From positions 1 to 38,053 of the forward strand of contig JAJYWG010000130.1 of the NCBI GenBank assembly GCA_021791615.1: 38,053 bases of DNA, in the 5' to 3' direction. The notes beneath the pieces were generated by a model. That model searched no databases, was not told the origin of the DNA, and saw nothing but the letters and a program-made list of their open reading frames with translations. The position numbers and the translations under genes are program-made. This document shows positions 17,381-25,259 of this stretch, piece by piece. The first letter of the stretch is position 1. Every line of letters starts with the position of its first letter. The stretch is from Actinomycetes bacterium (GTDB taxonomy: Bacteria > Actinomycetota > Acidimicrobiia > Acidimicrobiales > RAAP-2).

Positions 17381-20300
17381 ATGCCCAAGAGCAATCGCCA
17401 GCGAGTCGAGGACGCACTTGACCTTCTCGTCTCAGGCTTCGGACCGTTCGTCGCCGCCGAACTTTCCCGCATGTATCCAGATGACTGGGTGACGCAGTCG
17501 GCTGACCGGGGCGGCTGGGCACGGGAGAAGGGGGGAGCAGATCCCAACCCTTCCGATCCCGACTTCCTGCTCTGGGTCACCATTACCCACTGGCAGAACC
17601 CGTTCCGCAAGGTGCTGGGTCAGCAGGAGCGCAGCTATATCGGCGAGCTGCGGGACGCCCGCCACAAGTGGGCACACAAGGAGTCCTTCACCGCCGACGC
17701 CGCCTACCGCGTCCTCGACACGGCCTACCTCCTCCTGAGCGCGGTAGGTGCGCCGGAAGCGGCGGCTGTGGACGACATCCGCCAGGAAGCTCTGCGCCTT
17801 CGCTTCGAGGAGATGACCAAGAGGGCGACCTCCGCCCCCCTGCCGGGGGTGTCCGTTGCGTCAACCGACTCCGGCCTTCCGGGATGGCGGGAGGTAATAG
17901 AACCTCACGAGGATGTGGCAACTGGGCGCTACCAGCAGGCGGAGTTTGCCGCCGACCTCGCACAGGTGCACCGGGGAAACGGCCTGCCTGAGTACACGGA
18001 TCCGGTGGAATTCTTCCGACGGACCTTCCTCACCCGTGGCCTACGGACCCTGTTGGTCCAGACGGTCCGCAGGCTCGCCGGTCAGGTGGCAGAGCCGGTC
18101 ATCGACCTTCTGACGAACTTCGGTGGCGGAAAGACCCACTCGTTGCTGGCGGTCTTCCACCTCGCAGGGATGGGTCCGGAAGCCTTCAGTCTCCCCGGTA
18201 TGGAAGAGATCGGTGCGGAAGCGGGCGTTGACACTATTCCCTCGAGCGTGACCCGTGCGGTCATCGTGGGAACCGCCCTCTCCCCCCACCGCATCGTGGA
18301 AAAGCCGGACGGCACCTCGGTGAGGACGATCTGGGGCGAAATGGCGTGGCAACTCGCTGGGATGGAGGGCTACAGCCTGGTGGCAAACGAGGACCGGGCG
18401 GGGACGAACCCGGGCAGCGACGCCCTCCAGGAACTGCTCGAACTCTGCTCGCCGTGCATCATCCTCATTGACGAGTGGGTGGCCTATGCCCGCCAGCTCT
18501 GGGGCCGAGACGATCTCCTCGGCGGCAGCTTCGACGCCCAGATGACCTTCGCCCAGTCGCTCGCCGAAGCGGTCAAGGCCGTCCCCACCGCCATGCTTTT
18601 CGTGTCTATCCCAGCGTCGGACCGCTTCAGCGCCTCCTCGGACGTGGAGGAAGGGTCCGCCGACGCGGGCATCGAAGTGGGCGGGGTGGGGGGCCTTGAG
18701 GCTCTCAAGCGCCTGCGTAACGTCATGCACCGCATGGACTCGCCGTGGCAGCCCGCCACGGCCGAAGAGGGATTTGAGATCGTCCGCCGCCGCCTCTTCA
18801 AGCCTCTCAACGCCGAGGGCTTCGCTAAGCGCGACGCCATCGCGCGCCGTTTCGTGGAGATGTACCGCTCGCAGGAGTCCGAGTTTCCGGCGGATAGCCG
18901 GGAGGCGTCTTATGAGGATCGCATCAAGCGCGCCTACCCGATCCACCCGGAGTTTTTCGACCGTCTCTACCAGGACTGGGCGGCCCTGGAGCGCTTTCAG
19001 CGCACCCGTGGGGTCCTGCGGCTCATGGCGGCCGTTGTGCACACTCTGTGGGCCAACGGGGACCAGAACCCGATGATCCTCCCGGCCAGCCTTCCGCTCG
19101 ACGATCAGCAGGTCTTCGAGGAGGTGACGCGACACCTGGAGGACAACTGGAAGCCGGTGGTTGACACCGACATCGACGGGCAAGGCTCCGTGCCGAACGT
19201 CCTCGACCGGGAGGTCCCCGCCCTGGGCCGCCTCCAGGCGGCCAGGAGGGTCGCCCGCACCGTCTTCATCGGCTCAGCTCCGACCATGCAGCGACGCACC
19301 CACGATGGGGCGGCCCCACAGAACCCCAACCGGGGAGTCGAGGATGTACGGGTGAAGCTGGGAAGCGCTCTTCCCGGGGAGAGCATCGCTGTGTTTGGCG
19401 ATGCTCTCCGACGGCTCTCGGACCGGGCCACCCACCTCTACGTCGACGGCTCCCGGTACTGGTACTCGACCGTCCCGTCGGTCGCTAGCACGGCACAGGC
19501 TCTCGCTGAGAGCTACCGGGACGATGAGGTGCACGAGGCGCTCGCCCGGCTTATCCAGGCGCAGACCGACGTCGGCGAATTCGCCCGCGTGCACCGCTGC
19601 CCCCACACCCCCGGAGACGTAGCCGACGAGGCCACGGCGGGGCTCGTGATCTTACGGTCCGAATATCCGTACGCGCCACGCTCGGCATCCTCCGAAGCCC
19701 TCACGGTATCGACGGAGGTCCTCACCCGCCGCTCCGGCGGGGAGCGGACGTACCGGAACATGCTGGTCTTCATGGCGGCCGACCAGAACCGACTGCCGGA
19801 CCTCCTCACTGCCATTCGCCAGCAGATGGCCTGGACGCACATCTTCGACCGCCAAGCCGAGATGAACCTCGACCAGTTCGGGATCACCCAGGCCCGGACC
19901 AAGCGGGACACCGCCGAAGACACCGTTCGTCAGCGGCTCAACGAGACCTACATCTGGCTCCTAGTTCCCGCCCAAACCCCCGACGAGTCTGAGTTCCGCA
20001 TCGAAGCCCTACGGATTAACGGCCAAGGCGGACTTGCCACCAGGGCATCCCGCAAAGCCGTGCCCGACCACCTCAGCAACGTCTACGGAGCGACCAACCT
20101 GCGCCTGGAGCTGGACCGCATCCCCCTCTGGCGGGGCGGTGACCACGTCGATGTGAAGCAGCTCTGGGAAGATTTCGCCCGCTACCCCTTCCTGCCGAGG
20201 TTGAAAGACCAGTCCGTCTTTCTTGCCGCCGTCTCGGCCGGGCCTCAGGGTTTCGCCGTCGAAGAGGAGGGCTTCGGCTACGCCGAGTCCTTCGACGCCG

Positions 20301-20749
20301 AGAACGGCCGGTACCGGGGGCTCGTCATCAACGAATCGGTCGATCGACCCGTGGCCGACGGGAGCAGCTTGCTCGTGATGCCCGGCGTCGCCCTAGCCCA
20401 GCAGCGGGCTGAACGACAGGCGAGCGAAGAAGCGGAGGCCGATGGTGGCGGCGGTTCCGGCACTGACGTCGAACCCAAAGAAAGGCGACCGTCGGGTAGG
20501 CCAGGGCCCGCCCCAGGGGCTCACAGCCACTTCTTCGGCAGGCTCGACGTACCGAATCCAGCTCGGTTGGCGGCGGTGGCTGGAACCATCGCCACTGAGC
20601 TGATTCCACACTTGGCGGCCGCACGCGGCACCAATGTTCGGATCACCATCGAGATCGAAGCCGAGGGACCGGACTTCGACGAGGCTACTGAACGCATAGT
20701 GACTGAGAATGCGCGCACGCTCGGACTCGACCCCGCTGAGTTCGACTGA
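17381..20749 (+). CDS. DUF499 ATPase with N-terminal Swt1-like HEPN domain (defence-associated)
   Basis: The 1122-aa protein begins with a helical domain ending in GELRDARHKWAHKESF. The RHKWAH stretch (residues 94-99) fits the R-x4-6-H motif of HEPN ribonucleases and the Swt1-type HEPN pattern. A DUF499 AAA-like ATPase follows, with Walker A LLTNFGGGKTHSLL (248-252) and Walker B CIILIDEWVAYA (360-365). The C-terminus is low-complexity (EEAEADGGGGSGTD), then a short beta-rich domain (NVRITIEIEAEGPDFDEAT). DUF499 and DUF1156 proteins travel together in anti-phage loci. The HEPN domain could be the killing module and the ATPase its sensor; this is inference. It starts 12 bp after the methylase with GGAGCACCAGCAG upstream. 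Confidence 0.85.
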   Translation: MPKSNRQRVEDALDLLVSGFGPFVAAELSRMYPDDWVTQSADRGGWAREKGGADPNPSDPDFLLWVTITHWQNPFRKVLGQQERSYIGELRDARHKWAHKESFTADAAYRVLDTAYLLLSAVGAPEAAAVDDIRQEALRLRFEEMTKRATSAPLPGVSVASTDSGLPGWREVIEPHEDVATGRYQQAEFAADLAQVHRGNGLPEYTDPVEFFRRTFLTRGLRTLLVQTVRRLAGQVAEPVIDLLTNFGGGKTHSLLAVFHLAGMGPEAFSLPGMEEIGAEAGVDTIPSSVTRAVIVGTALSPHRIVEKPDGTSVRTIWGEMAWQLAGMEGYSLVANEDRAGTNPGSDALQELLELCSPCIILIDEWVAYARQLWGRDDLLGGSFDAQMTFAQSLAEAVKAVPTAMLFVSIPASDRFSASSDVEEGSADAGIEVGGVGGLEALKRLRNVMHRMDSPWQPATAEEGFEIVRRRLFKPLNAEGFAKRDAIARRFVEMYRSQESEFPADSREASYEDRIKRAYPIHPEFFDRLYQDWAALERFQRTRGVLRLMAAVVHTLWANGDQNPMILPASLPLDDQQVFEEVTRHLEDNWKPVVDTDIDGQGSVPNVLDREVPALGRLQAARRVARTVFIGSAPTMQRRTHDGAAPQNPNRGVEDVRVKLGSALPGESIAVFGDALRRLSDRATHLYVDGSRYWYSTVPSVASTAQALAESYRDDEVHEALARLIQAQTDVGEFARVHRCPHTPGDVADEATAGLVILRSEYPYAPRSASSEALTVSTEVLTRRSGGERTYRNMLVFMAADQNRLPDLLTAIRQQMAWTHIFDRQAEMNLDQFGITQARTKRDTAEDTVRQRLNETYIWLLVPAQTPDESEFRIEALRINGQGGLATRASRKAVPDHLSNVYGATNLRLELDRIPLWRGGDHVDVKQLWEDFARYPFLPRLKDQSVFLAAVSAGPQGFAVEEEGFGYAESFDAENGRYRGLVINESVDRPVADGSSLLVMPGVALAQQRAERQASEEAEADGGGGSGTDVEPKERRPSGRPGPAPGAHSHFFGRLDVPNPARLAAVAGTIATELIPHLAAARGTNVRITIEIEAEGPDFDEATERIVTENARTLGLDPAEFD

Positions 20750-20760
20750 GCAAGGAGCCA

Positions 20761-20910
20761 ATGCCGGTACCGCAATCTCATTTTGGAACACACAACTCCG
20801 GGCTTGGGTGAGACGTTGCCGTACACGAAGAACGCTGACGTTCAAGCAGCCGTCGATGCCCTTATTGCTTCAACCCCCACCGCCTGGGTCATGGACAGCC
20901 AGCCTGCGAA
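20761..20910 (+). pseudogene. Frameshifted 5' portion of the OGG-fold gene
   Basis: ATG 20761 has a proper ribosome site (CAAGGAGCCA), but its frame stops at TGA 20809. The neighbouring +2 frame from about 20783 to about 20940 is open and protein-like (VQAAVDALIASTPTAWVMD ... KWNPTTWRTEW), with G/C-rich third positions. The clear OGG-fold frame resumes in the frame of 20761. The simplest reading is one gene beginning at 20761 with two compensating indels, or sequencing errors. Confidence 0.4.
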
Positions 20911-21528
20911 ATGGAATCCGACCACGTGGCGGACCGAGTGGGCCATTACTCTTCTCCACTTCCGAATCCGGCGATGCTTCAAGCGCTCGAGCGGGAGATG
21001 GCCATTCACAAGCTCATCCGGCGACGATTCGTCTTCGGCTATGCAGATGGGAACCCGATTGATCTGCTCATAGGGGCGATGGCGTGGGGCTACGGTACGG
21101 ACAATCGTCGAGGCTCGAAGAATGCCAGGGCCACCCTGACTGCTGGCGATCCACCAGATCGAGTGATTGGAGCCGTCCGGAACGCCCTCGCCACCCAAAG
21201 TACCTCGGCGGGATTCAGCGCGATGTTCGCCGACCGCAAGCCGCGGCTTCCGCGGCTCAACGTCGCATTCGTCACCAAGGTTCTCCACTTCGTAGGCTAC
21301 GAGACGACCGCCCGGCCGCGACCACTCATTTACGACCAACGTGTCGCGCGGGCCTTGGCTCGAATGCCTGACGCCCCGTACATTCCTCACACCGCTGATA
21401 GCAGCGGCATTAGTGGTGATCAATACGAACGCTACTGCGCATGGTCCGAGGAATACGCCCGGCACCATCACACCGAGCCAGTTGTCGTCGAGTACGCCCT
21501 GTTCGATGTCGGGGGGAAGATGGGATAG
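20911..21528 (+). CDS. OGG-fold (8-oxoguanine glycosylase-like) protein, start uncertain
   Basis: The 205-aa frame contains LIRRRFVFGYADGNPIDLLIGAMAWGYGTDNRRG and, later, NVAFVTKVLHFVGYETT followed by RPLIYDQRVARALARM. That arrangement is what I associate with the OGG-fold proteins found in prokaryotic defence loci. These resemble base-excision glycosylases and may recognise or cut modified bases, but activity is untested by sequence alone. The classical HhH-GPD Lys/Asp pair is not evident to me. ATG 20911 lacks a convincing ribosome site, and the gene probably begins at ATG 20761 with frameshifts between. It is the fourth gene of the helicase-methylase-DUF499 operon and converges with the Argonaute pair, whose coding end is 80 bp away. 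Confidence 0.55.
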   Translation: MESDHVADRVGHYSSPLPNPAMLQALEREMAIHKLIRRRFVFGYADGNPIDLLIGAMAWGYGTDNRRGSKNARATLTAGDPPDRVIGAVRNALATQSTSAGFSAMFADRKPRLPRLNVAFVTKVLHFVGYETTARPRPLIYDQRVARALARMPDAPYIPHTADSSGISGDQYERYCAWSEEYARHHHTEPVVVEYALFDVGGKMG

Positions 21529-21608
21529 GTGCCGAACCGGCTGCAAGTGGGGCTGCAGGTGTCGCGAAGGTCGCTGCGCGCTTGGCCGTGGATCAGGTCT
21601 GCCATCCG

Positions 21609-23057
21609 TCACATGAAGAGGCGGTAGTCGTACGGCTGCGGCGCCAGATCGGGGATGTGCTTGATCGTCTTGGCGAGGATCTTGGCGTAGCGAACCGTGC
21701 AGGGCAGCCCGTCGTAGAGGGAGTCGTTGTTCCAGTCCATCTTGCTCAGGGCGAGAACCTGCGCCGCGGCGTGATGCAGCGGCCCCGAACCTGCGTCGCG
21801 GGTCAGGAGCAGTGGCCGCGGAATTCCCTTGCTGCCCTGGAAGAAGCTGTCCTGGCCGCTGATGGTGCCACTCGGTGCGTTGCCACCGACCCAGAGGAGA
21901 ACCGACCGCCCATCCAGTTGGAACGCCGTGCCACGTGCCATGGCGTAGGAGGGATTCGCCCGGTTTTCTCCTCCGCTGCGGGGCGCGTCCAGCGAGACCG
22001 CCCGCCAGGGTGGACGGGTGATGTTGATACATGAAAGGTTCGACGTCGCTCCCCATGCGTCGATGCAGCCGAGGACCTCCTGTTGCTGGAAGGGCGTCTG
22101 CTTATGCACTACTAGTTCGCGAGGGCTGCGCCCAGCGTGGCGATCCTGGTACAACGCGAGGCTCCGTGACATCACCAGACGCATGTCGTCTCTGGTCAGG
22201 AAAGGATTTCGGGGATCGGCACCCTGGCCGACGTCGTATGCGACGAACTCCATGCCGCCACCGTCAGAGTCGAAAACCTGGCTGCAGCACGTTACGAACA
22301 CCGTGGAGCCGTCTGCCCCCGTTCGCACCGCGTAGGAGAGACCGATGTACGCCGTATCGGTGTCCAGTGGCAACTCGCGGGTGCTCAGTTTCCACGGCAC
22401 CCACCCGGCCTTGGCGTACAGCGCCGTACCGAGCCGCCACGCAACGGACGCGCGGCAGCGGTACCTCAGGGCATCATCCGTGACGATCTGCGTGGTGAGG
22501 CCGAGCTGGGCGGCGACCGCCTTCACTGCGTCATGGAGGTCGAAGTCCGTGTCACGGTCCTCGAAGAACGGCTGGAAACGCTGCGGGAGGTAGAAGACGA
22601 TGACGTCGAATCGGTCTCGGACGAGGGACAGCTTGCGAACACCATCGGTGAGAACCTGCGCGAGGTGGTCACCGGGATTGGCGGCGTTGGCCAGGTCCCT
22701 GTCCACGGTCGTTGGCAGGGGGATTTGCGCCGCGTCCTCCGCCGGGCCGAGCTTCACGCGGAAGACCTTTTCGAACCCGGGCCAGGCCGGGAGGTAGGGG
22801 CGGCGCTCGCGGGCCCGCTGCGGGTGCACCAACTCGTTGAGCTGGTCCCGCAGACGCTGGAGATCCTCGGCAGGGCCCAGCAGGGCAATCCGGATTCTGT
22901 CTCCGAATCTCTCCGAGAGCCGCGTGCTAAACGGCCCGAAGTCCTGCAACCCGACCAGGGGGTTGACGGCGACCTGGGATGGATCGGTGGCATCGAAGGC
23001 CAGAAGTGGCTCGTCCAACCGCCAGTAGCCGTGCAGTGCCGAGTCAACGACCTTCAT
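21609..23057 (-). CDS. Short prokaryotic Argonaute (MID-PIWI) of a SPARSA-type pair
   Basis: The 482-aa protein has MID-like sequence (DRFDVIVFYLP) and then PIWI landmarks: LYAKAGWVPWKL, DTAYIGLSYAV, RELVVHKQTPFQQQEVLG and the C-terminal MDWNNDSLYDGLPCTVRYAKILAKTI, finishing in a short hydrophobic tail. It is far shorter than long Argonautes (no PAZ or N domain). The PIWI residues do not show a convincing DEDX slicer tetrad, as expected for short pAgos. Short pAgos use RNA guides to sense invader DNA and activate their partner. Its ATG overlaps the stop of the SIR2-APAZ gene (ATGA, 23054-23057), so the two are made together. Confidence 0.88.
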   Translation of the reverse strand: MKVVDSALHGYWRLDEPLLAFDATDPSQVAVNPLVGLQDFGPFSTRLSERFGDRIRIALLGPAEDLQRLRDQLNELVHPQRARERRPYLPAWPGFEKVFRVKLGPAEDAAQIPLPTTVDRDLANAANPGDHLAQVLTDGVRKLSLVRDRFDVIVFYLPQRFQPFFEDRDTDFDLHDAVKAVAAQLGLTTQIVTDDALRYRCRASVAWRLGTALYAKAGWVPWKLSTRELPLDTDTAYIGLSYAVRTGADGSTVFVTCCSQVFDSDGGGMEFVAYDVGQGADPRNPFLTRDDMRLVMSRSLALYQDRHAGRSPRELVVHKQTPFQQQEVLGCIDAWGATSNLSCINITRPPWRAVSLDAPRSGGENRANPSYAMARGTAFQLDGRSVLLWVGGNAPSGTISGQDSFFQGSKGIPRPLLLTRDAGSGPLHHAAAQVLALSKMDWNNDSLYDGLPCTVRYAKILAKTIKHIPDLAPQPYDYRLFM

Positions 23058-24898
23058 CGGTCATCACCTGCGGGGGCAGCCCGCAACGGCCGGCTGTACG
23101 CCGTTCGTCCCACGATCTCGAAGAAGGGATCCACGCCGGACCCGGTATCCAGGTTCCAGGTCCGGACCTCGCGGGCGTTACGACCACTGCAAAGGACCCG
23201 AACCCATGCGTCGAGGATGGCGTTGACATCCCGGTTGTACCGGGTGGCGCGCCGTTCCCGAATGAAGTCGGCGATCGCCAATCGCTCCTCCGCGGTCTGG
23301 GGGAGGATGCCGTCTTCCGTCTGCCTCCCACCGCGGGGAACCCAAACTTCGGGAACGAGAAGCAGCCACCACCGCCCGACTCGGTAATCCAGGTTGAGCG
23401 TCACGGCCTCCGCCCACGGCAACGTCGTCCGAGGAACCGTTCCCATCAGTCCGTGGCACGCCGACTTGAGTCGGGAGAGAGAGTCCACCGAGGCGTTGGA
23501 GACTCGCACTTGGTGTGCACGACGGGACAAAACGTGACGCAGCCCGTCGGTCCTGCCGAGGCCCAGGGTCAGGGCGTCCAACGCCAGCCCGAGGTCCGGG
23601 GTGTCGGGTTCGGCGGTGTCCCACTCGAAGGGCACCGTCTCATCCCTCACCGAGATCCCCAGCGAAGCGAAGGCGGCGGTGAGCTGTGCATCGTCGCCGA
23701 CGGCCACGAGCTGGCCGCCGGAGCGGCGGGCCACCAGTCCTCGTGCTCGGGACGCCCGGATCGCCTGCTGCAGCTCACGCAGGTCCGCCGGCTTCGCCTC
23801 CTCCAGGACTCGTGCTTCACTCGGAAGGGCGGTGATCGGCAGCGCGTTGAACCGCACGACCGGGTACCCGACGGTGGCACCCGTGGGCAGCGGCGTCGCC
23901 GTCACGATCGGCTTGGGCCGCTTGTGTTCGAGGAGCTGGCGCAGTGGTGCGGCCAGCGTGACCGCCCGCTCGATCTCTGCCGTCATCTCGACGAAGTTGT
24001 CGACGGCAATGGCGGCCACAGTGCGCCCGGCATCCTTCGCCTCGTGCAGAAAGGTCGGGACCTCGGGGGCGAGGGGGTCGGTCGGGCGGTAGCACCAGAA
24101 GATCCCGGACGGGAACGATGCGTGGTCCGTCAACGCATCGTGAAGGACGGCCATCACCGACTCGTCGCGGCCGCTGTACCCGGCTACCACCAACCCGAAC
24201 TTCCCGCACGATGCCCGCAGGACGTGGCGCATGGCAACATCCTGCTCCTGCAGCTCGTCCGGCGTGTTCTTGAGCCTCTTCGAGCGAAAGTCGCCATGGA
24301 CCTTGGCGATCAGGGGCCAGGAGGACTTCTGGAATGCACGGACTGCCTTGTCCGTATCGCCGAGGTCCGCCACCACGATCGACGGTCGCGGGTCAATCTC
24401 GTCGGCGACGGATGCAGCGGCAGTCTCGATGAGGTCGTCGAAGTTGGTAGTGAACACGGTGCTCAACCGGTCCGACACCATCAATGCCGCCATCAGGTAG
24501 TGGCCGTGGTTCGGTGCTACACCACGGCACATCTCGGCGATGAGATCCGCTCGCACGTCGGCGGACGGGTACGCCTTCTCGAACGACGCGGCGTACTCGT
24601 CGTTGTCGCCGGGCTGCGGGAGTGACTGGTTGCCAGCGAAGTAATCAGTGATCAGCCTGCGGGTGTGGGCATCGGCGGAATCGACGTCCTGTTCATCGAG
24701 GCCGTTCTCGCTGCAGTACAGCGCGTGCTTGAACCGCAGAGTCAGCTGACCCGCCGTCGGGATGCCCGACATGACCGATGACCCGGCGCCGATGAGCCAT
24801 GCGAGCTGCGCTCCCTGCACGGCGACGGCGCGTGCCAGAACGCCGAGATCGCCTTCGATGCCAGACACCGACGGCGACGACCGAATCGTGTCGCCCAT
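23054..24898 (-). CDS. SIR2-APAZ protein (NADase effector of short Argonaute)
   Basis: The 614-aa protein starts with a SIR2 domain: LAWLIGAGSSVMSGIPTAGQL (residues 33-52), VFTTNFDDLIETA (Asn152) and IAKVHGDFRSKRL (His201), then LVVAGYSGRDESVM. These retain the Asn and His associated with NAD+ hydrolysis in defence SIR2 domains. The remaining about 300 residues form the APAZ region that substitutes for the missing N/PAZ part of Argonaute and binds it. In SPARSA systems target recognition activates the SIR2 NADase and kills or stalls the infected cell. ATG 24898 follows GAGGTGGATGT. The gene is first of a two-gene minus-strand operon. Confidence 0.88.
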   Translation of the reverse strand: MGDTIRSSPSVSGIEGDLGVLARAVAVQGAQLAWLIGAGSSVMSGIPTAGQLTLRFKHALYCSENGLDEQDVDSADAHTRRLITDYFAGNQSLPQPGDNDEYAASFEKAYPSADVRADLIAEMCRGVAPNHGHYLMAALMVSDRLSTVFTTNFDDLIETAAASVADEIDPRPSIVVADLGDTDKAVRAFQKSSWPLIAKVHGDFRSKRLKNTPDELQEQDVAMRHVLRASCGKFGLVVAGYSGRDESVMAVLHDALTDHASFPSGIFWCYRPTDPLAPEVPTFLHEAKDAGRTVAAIAVDNFVEMTAEIERAVTLAAPLRQLLEHKRPKPIVTATPLPTGATVGYPVVRFNALPITALPSEARVLEEAKPADLRELQQAIRASRARGLVARRSGGQLVAVGDDAQLTAAFASLGISVRDETVPFEWDTAEPDTPDLGLALDALTLGLGRTDGLRHVLSRRAHQVRVSNASVDSLSRLKSACHGLMGTVPRTTLPWAEAVTLNLDYRVGRWWLLLVPEVWVPRGGRQTEDGILPQTAEERLAIADFIRERRATRYNRDVNAILDAWVRVLCSGRNAREVRTWNLDTGSGVDPFFEIVGRTAYSRPLRAAPAGDDR

Positions 24899-25259
24899 AC
24901 ATCCACCTCGATGAGGAGCACAAACAGACCAGTGAGGTCAACGAGCCTACGGCCGGGTTGTCCACAGGTCGCGGACCCTCCGGGCGCTTGGTATTCTTCC
25001 AGGTCAGGGGCCTTTATTGGGAGCCGTGGTTGTCGCTGGGCCCCTCACTGCGCGCCAAGCGCGTTCAACGGAGGCGGTCGTTGCTGTGGCACCCGAACCA
25101 GCACCTCCGGCGAGTCCAGCCTCCCTGGTTGCCCAGACGGACGGCCGTGCGAGGTTGTGGGTGAAAAGCAGGGCGCCACCCGCGCCCCGATTCAACGTGA
25201 CGTAAGCTATGGACCAGGGCATACGCGACAATTCCGCCACCATCCAGAGGGAGGCGATC
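24899..25259 (+). other. Divergent intergenic region between SPARSA and Gabija
   Basis: About 360 bp separate the SIR2-APAZ start from the preferred GajA start. It must hold both promoters, but I find no consensus hexamer pair; TTTATT at 25012-25017 is the only AT-rich block. Short open frames here show no protein-like character. TAAGCT at 25203-25208 just before ATG 25209 could be a -10 for a leaderless start, at low confidence. Confidence 0.5.

Noticed and set aside
11208..20749. Classification of the helicase-methylase operon as DISARM
   Set aside because: The helicase resembles DrmD, but DrmA, DrmB (DUF1998) and DrmC (PLD) are absent and a DUF499 ATPase is present instead.
11208..20749. 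Classification as BREX
   Set aside because: There is no PglZ or BrxL/BrxC signature; the methylase is DUF1156-type and the ATPase DUF499-type.
20842..22056. 404-codon minus-strand frame spanning the OGG-fold gene and the Argonaute end
   Set aside because: It runs across two real genes on different strands and shows no protein-like pattern.
22979..24625. Long plus-strand open frame opposite SIR2-APAZ
   Set aside because: It is antisense to a well-supported SIR2-APAZ gene, and its composition reads like reversed coding sequence.
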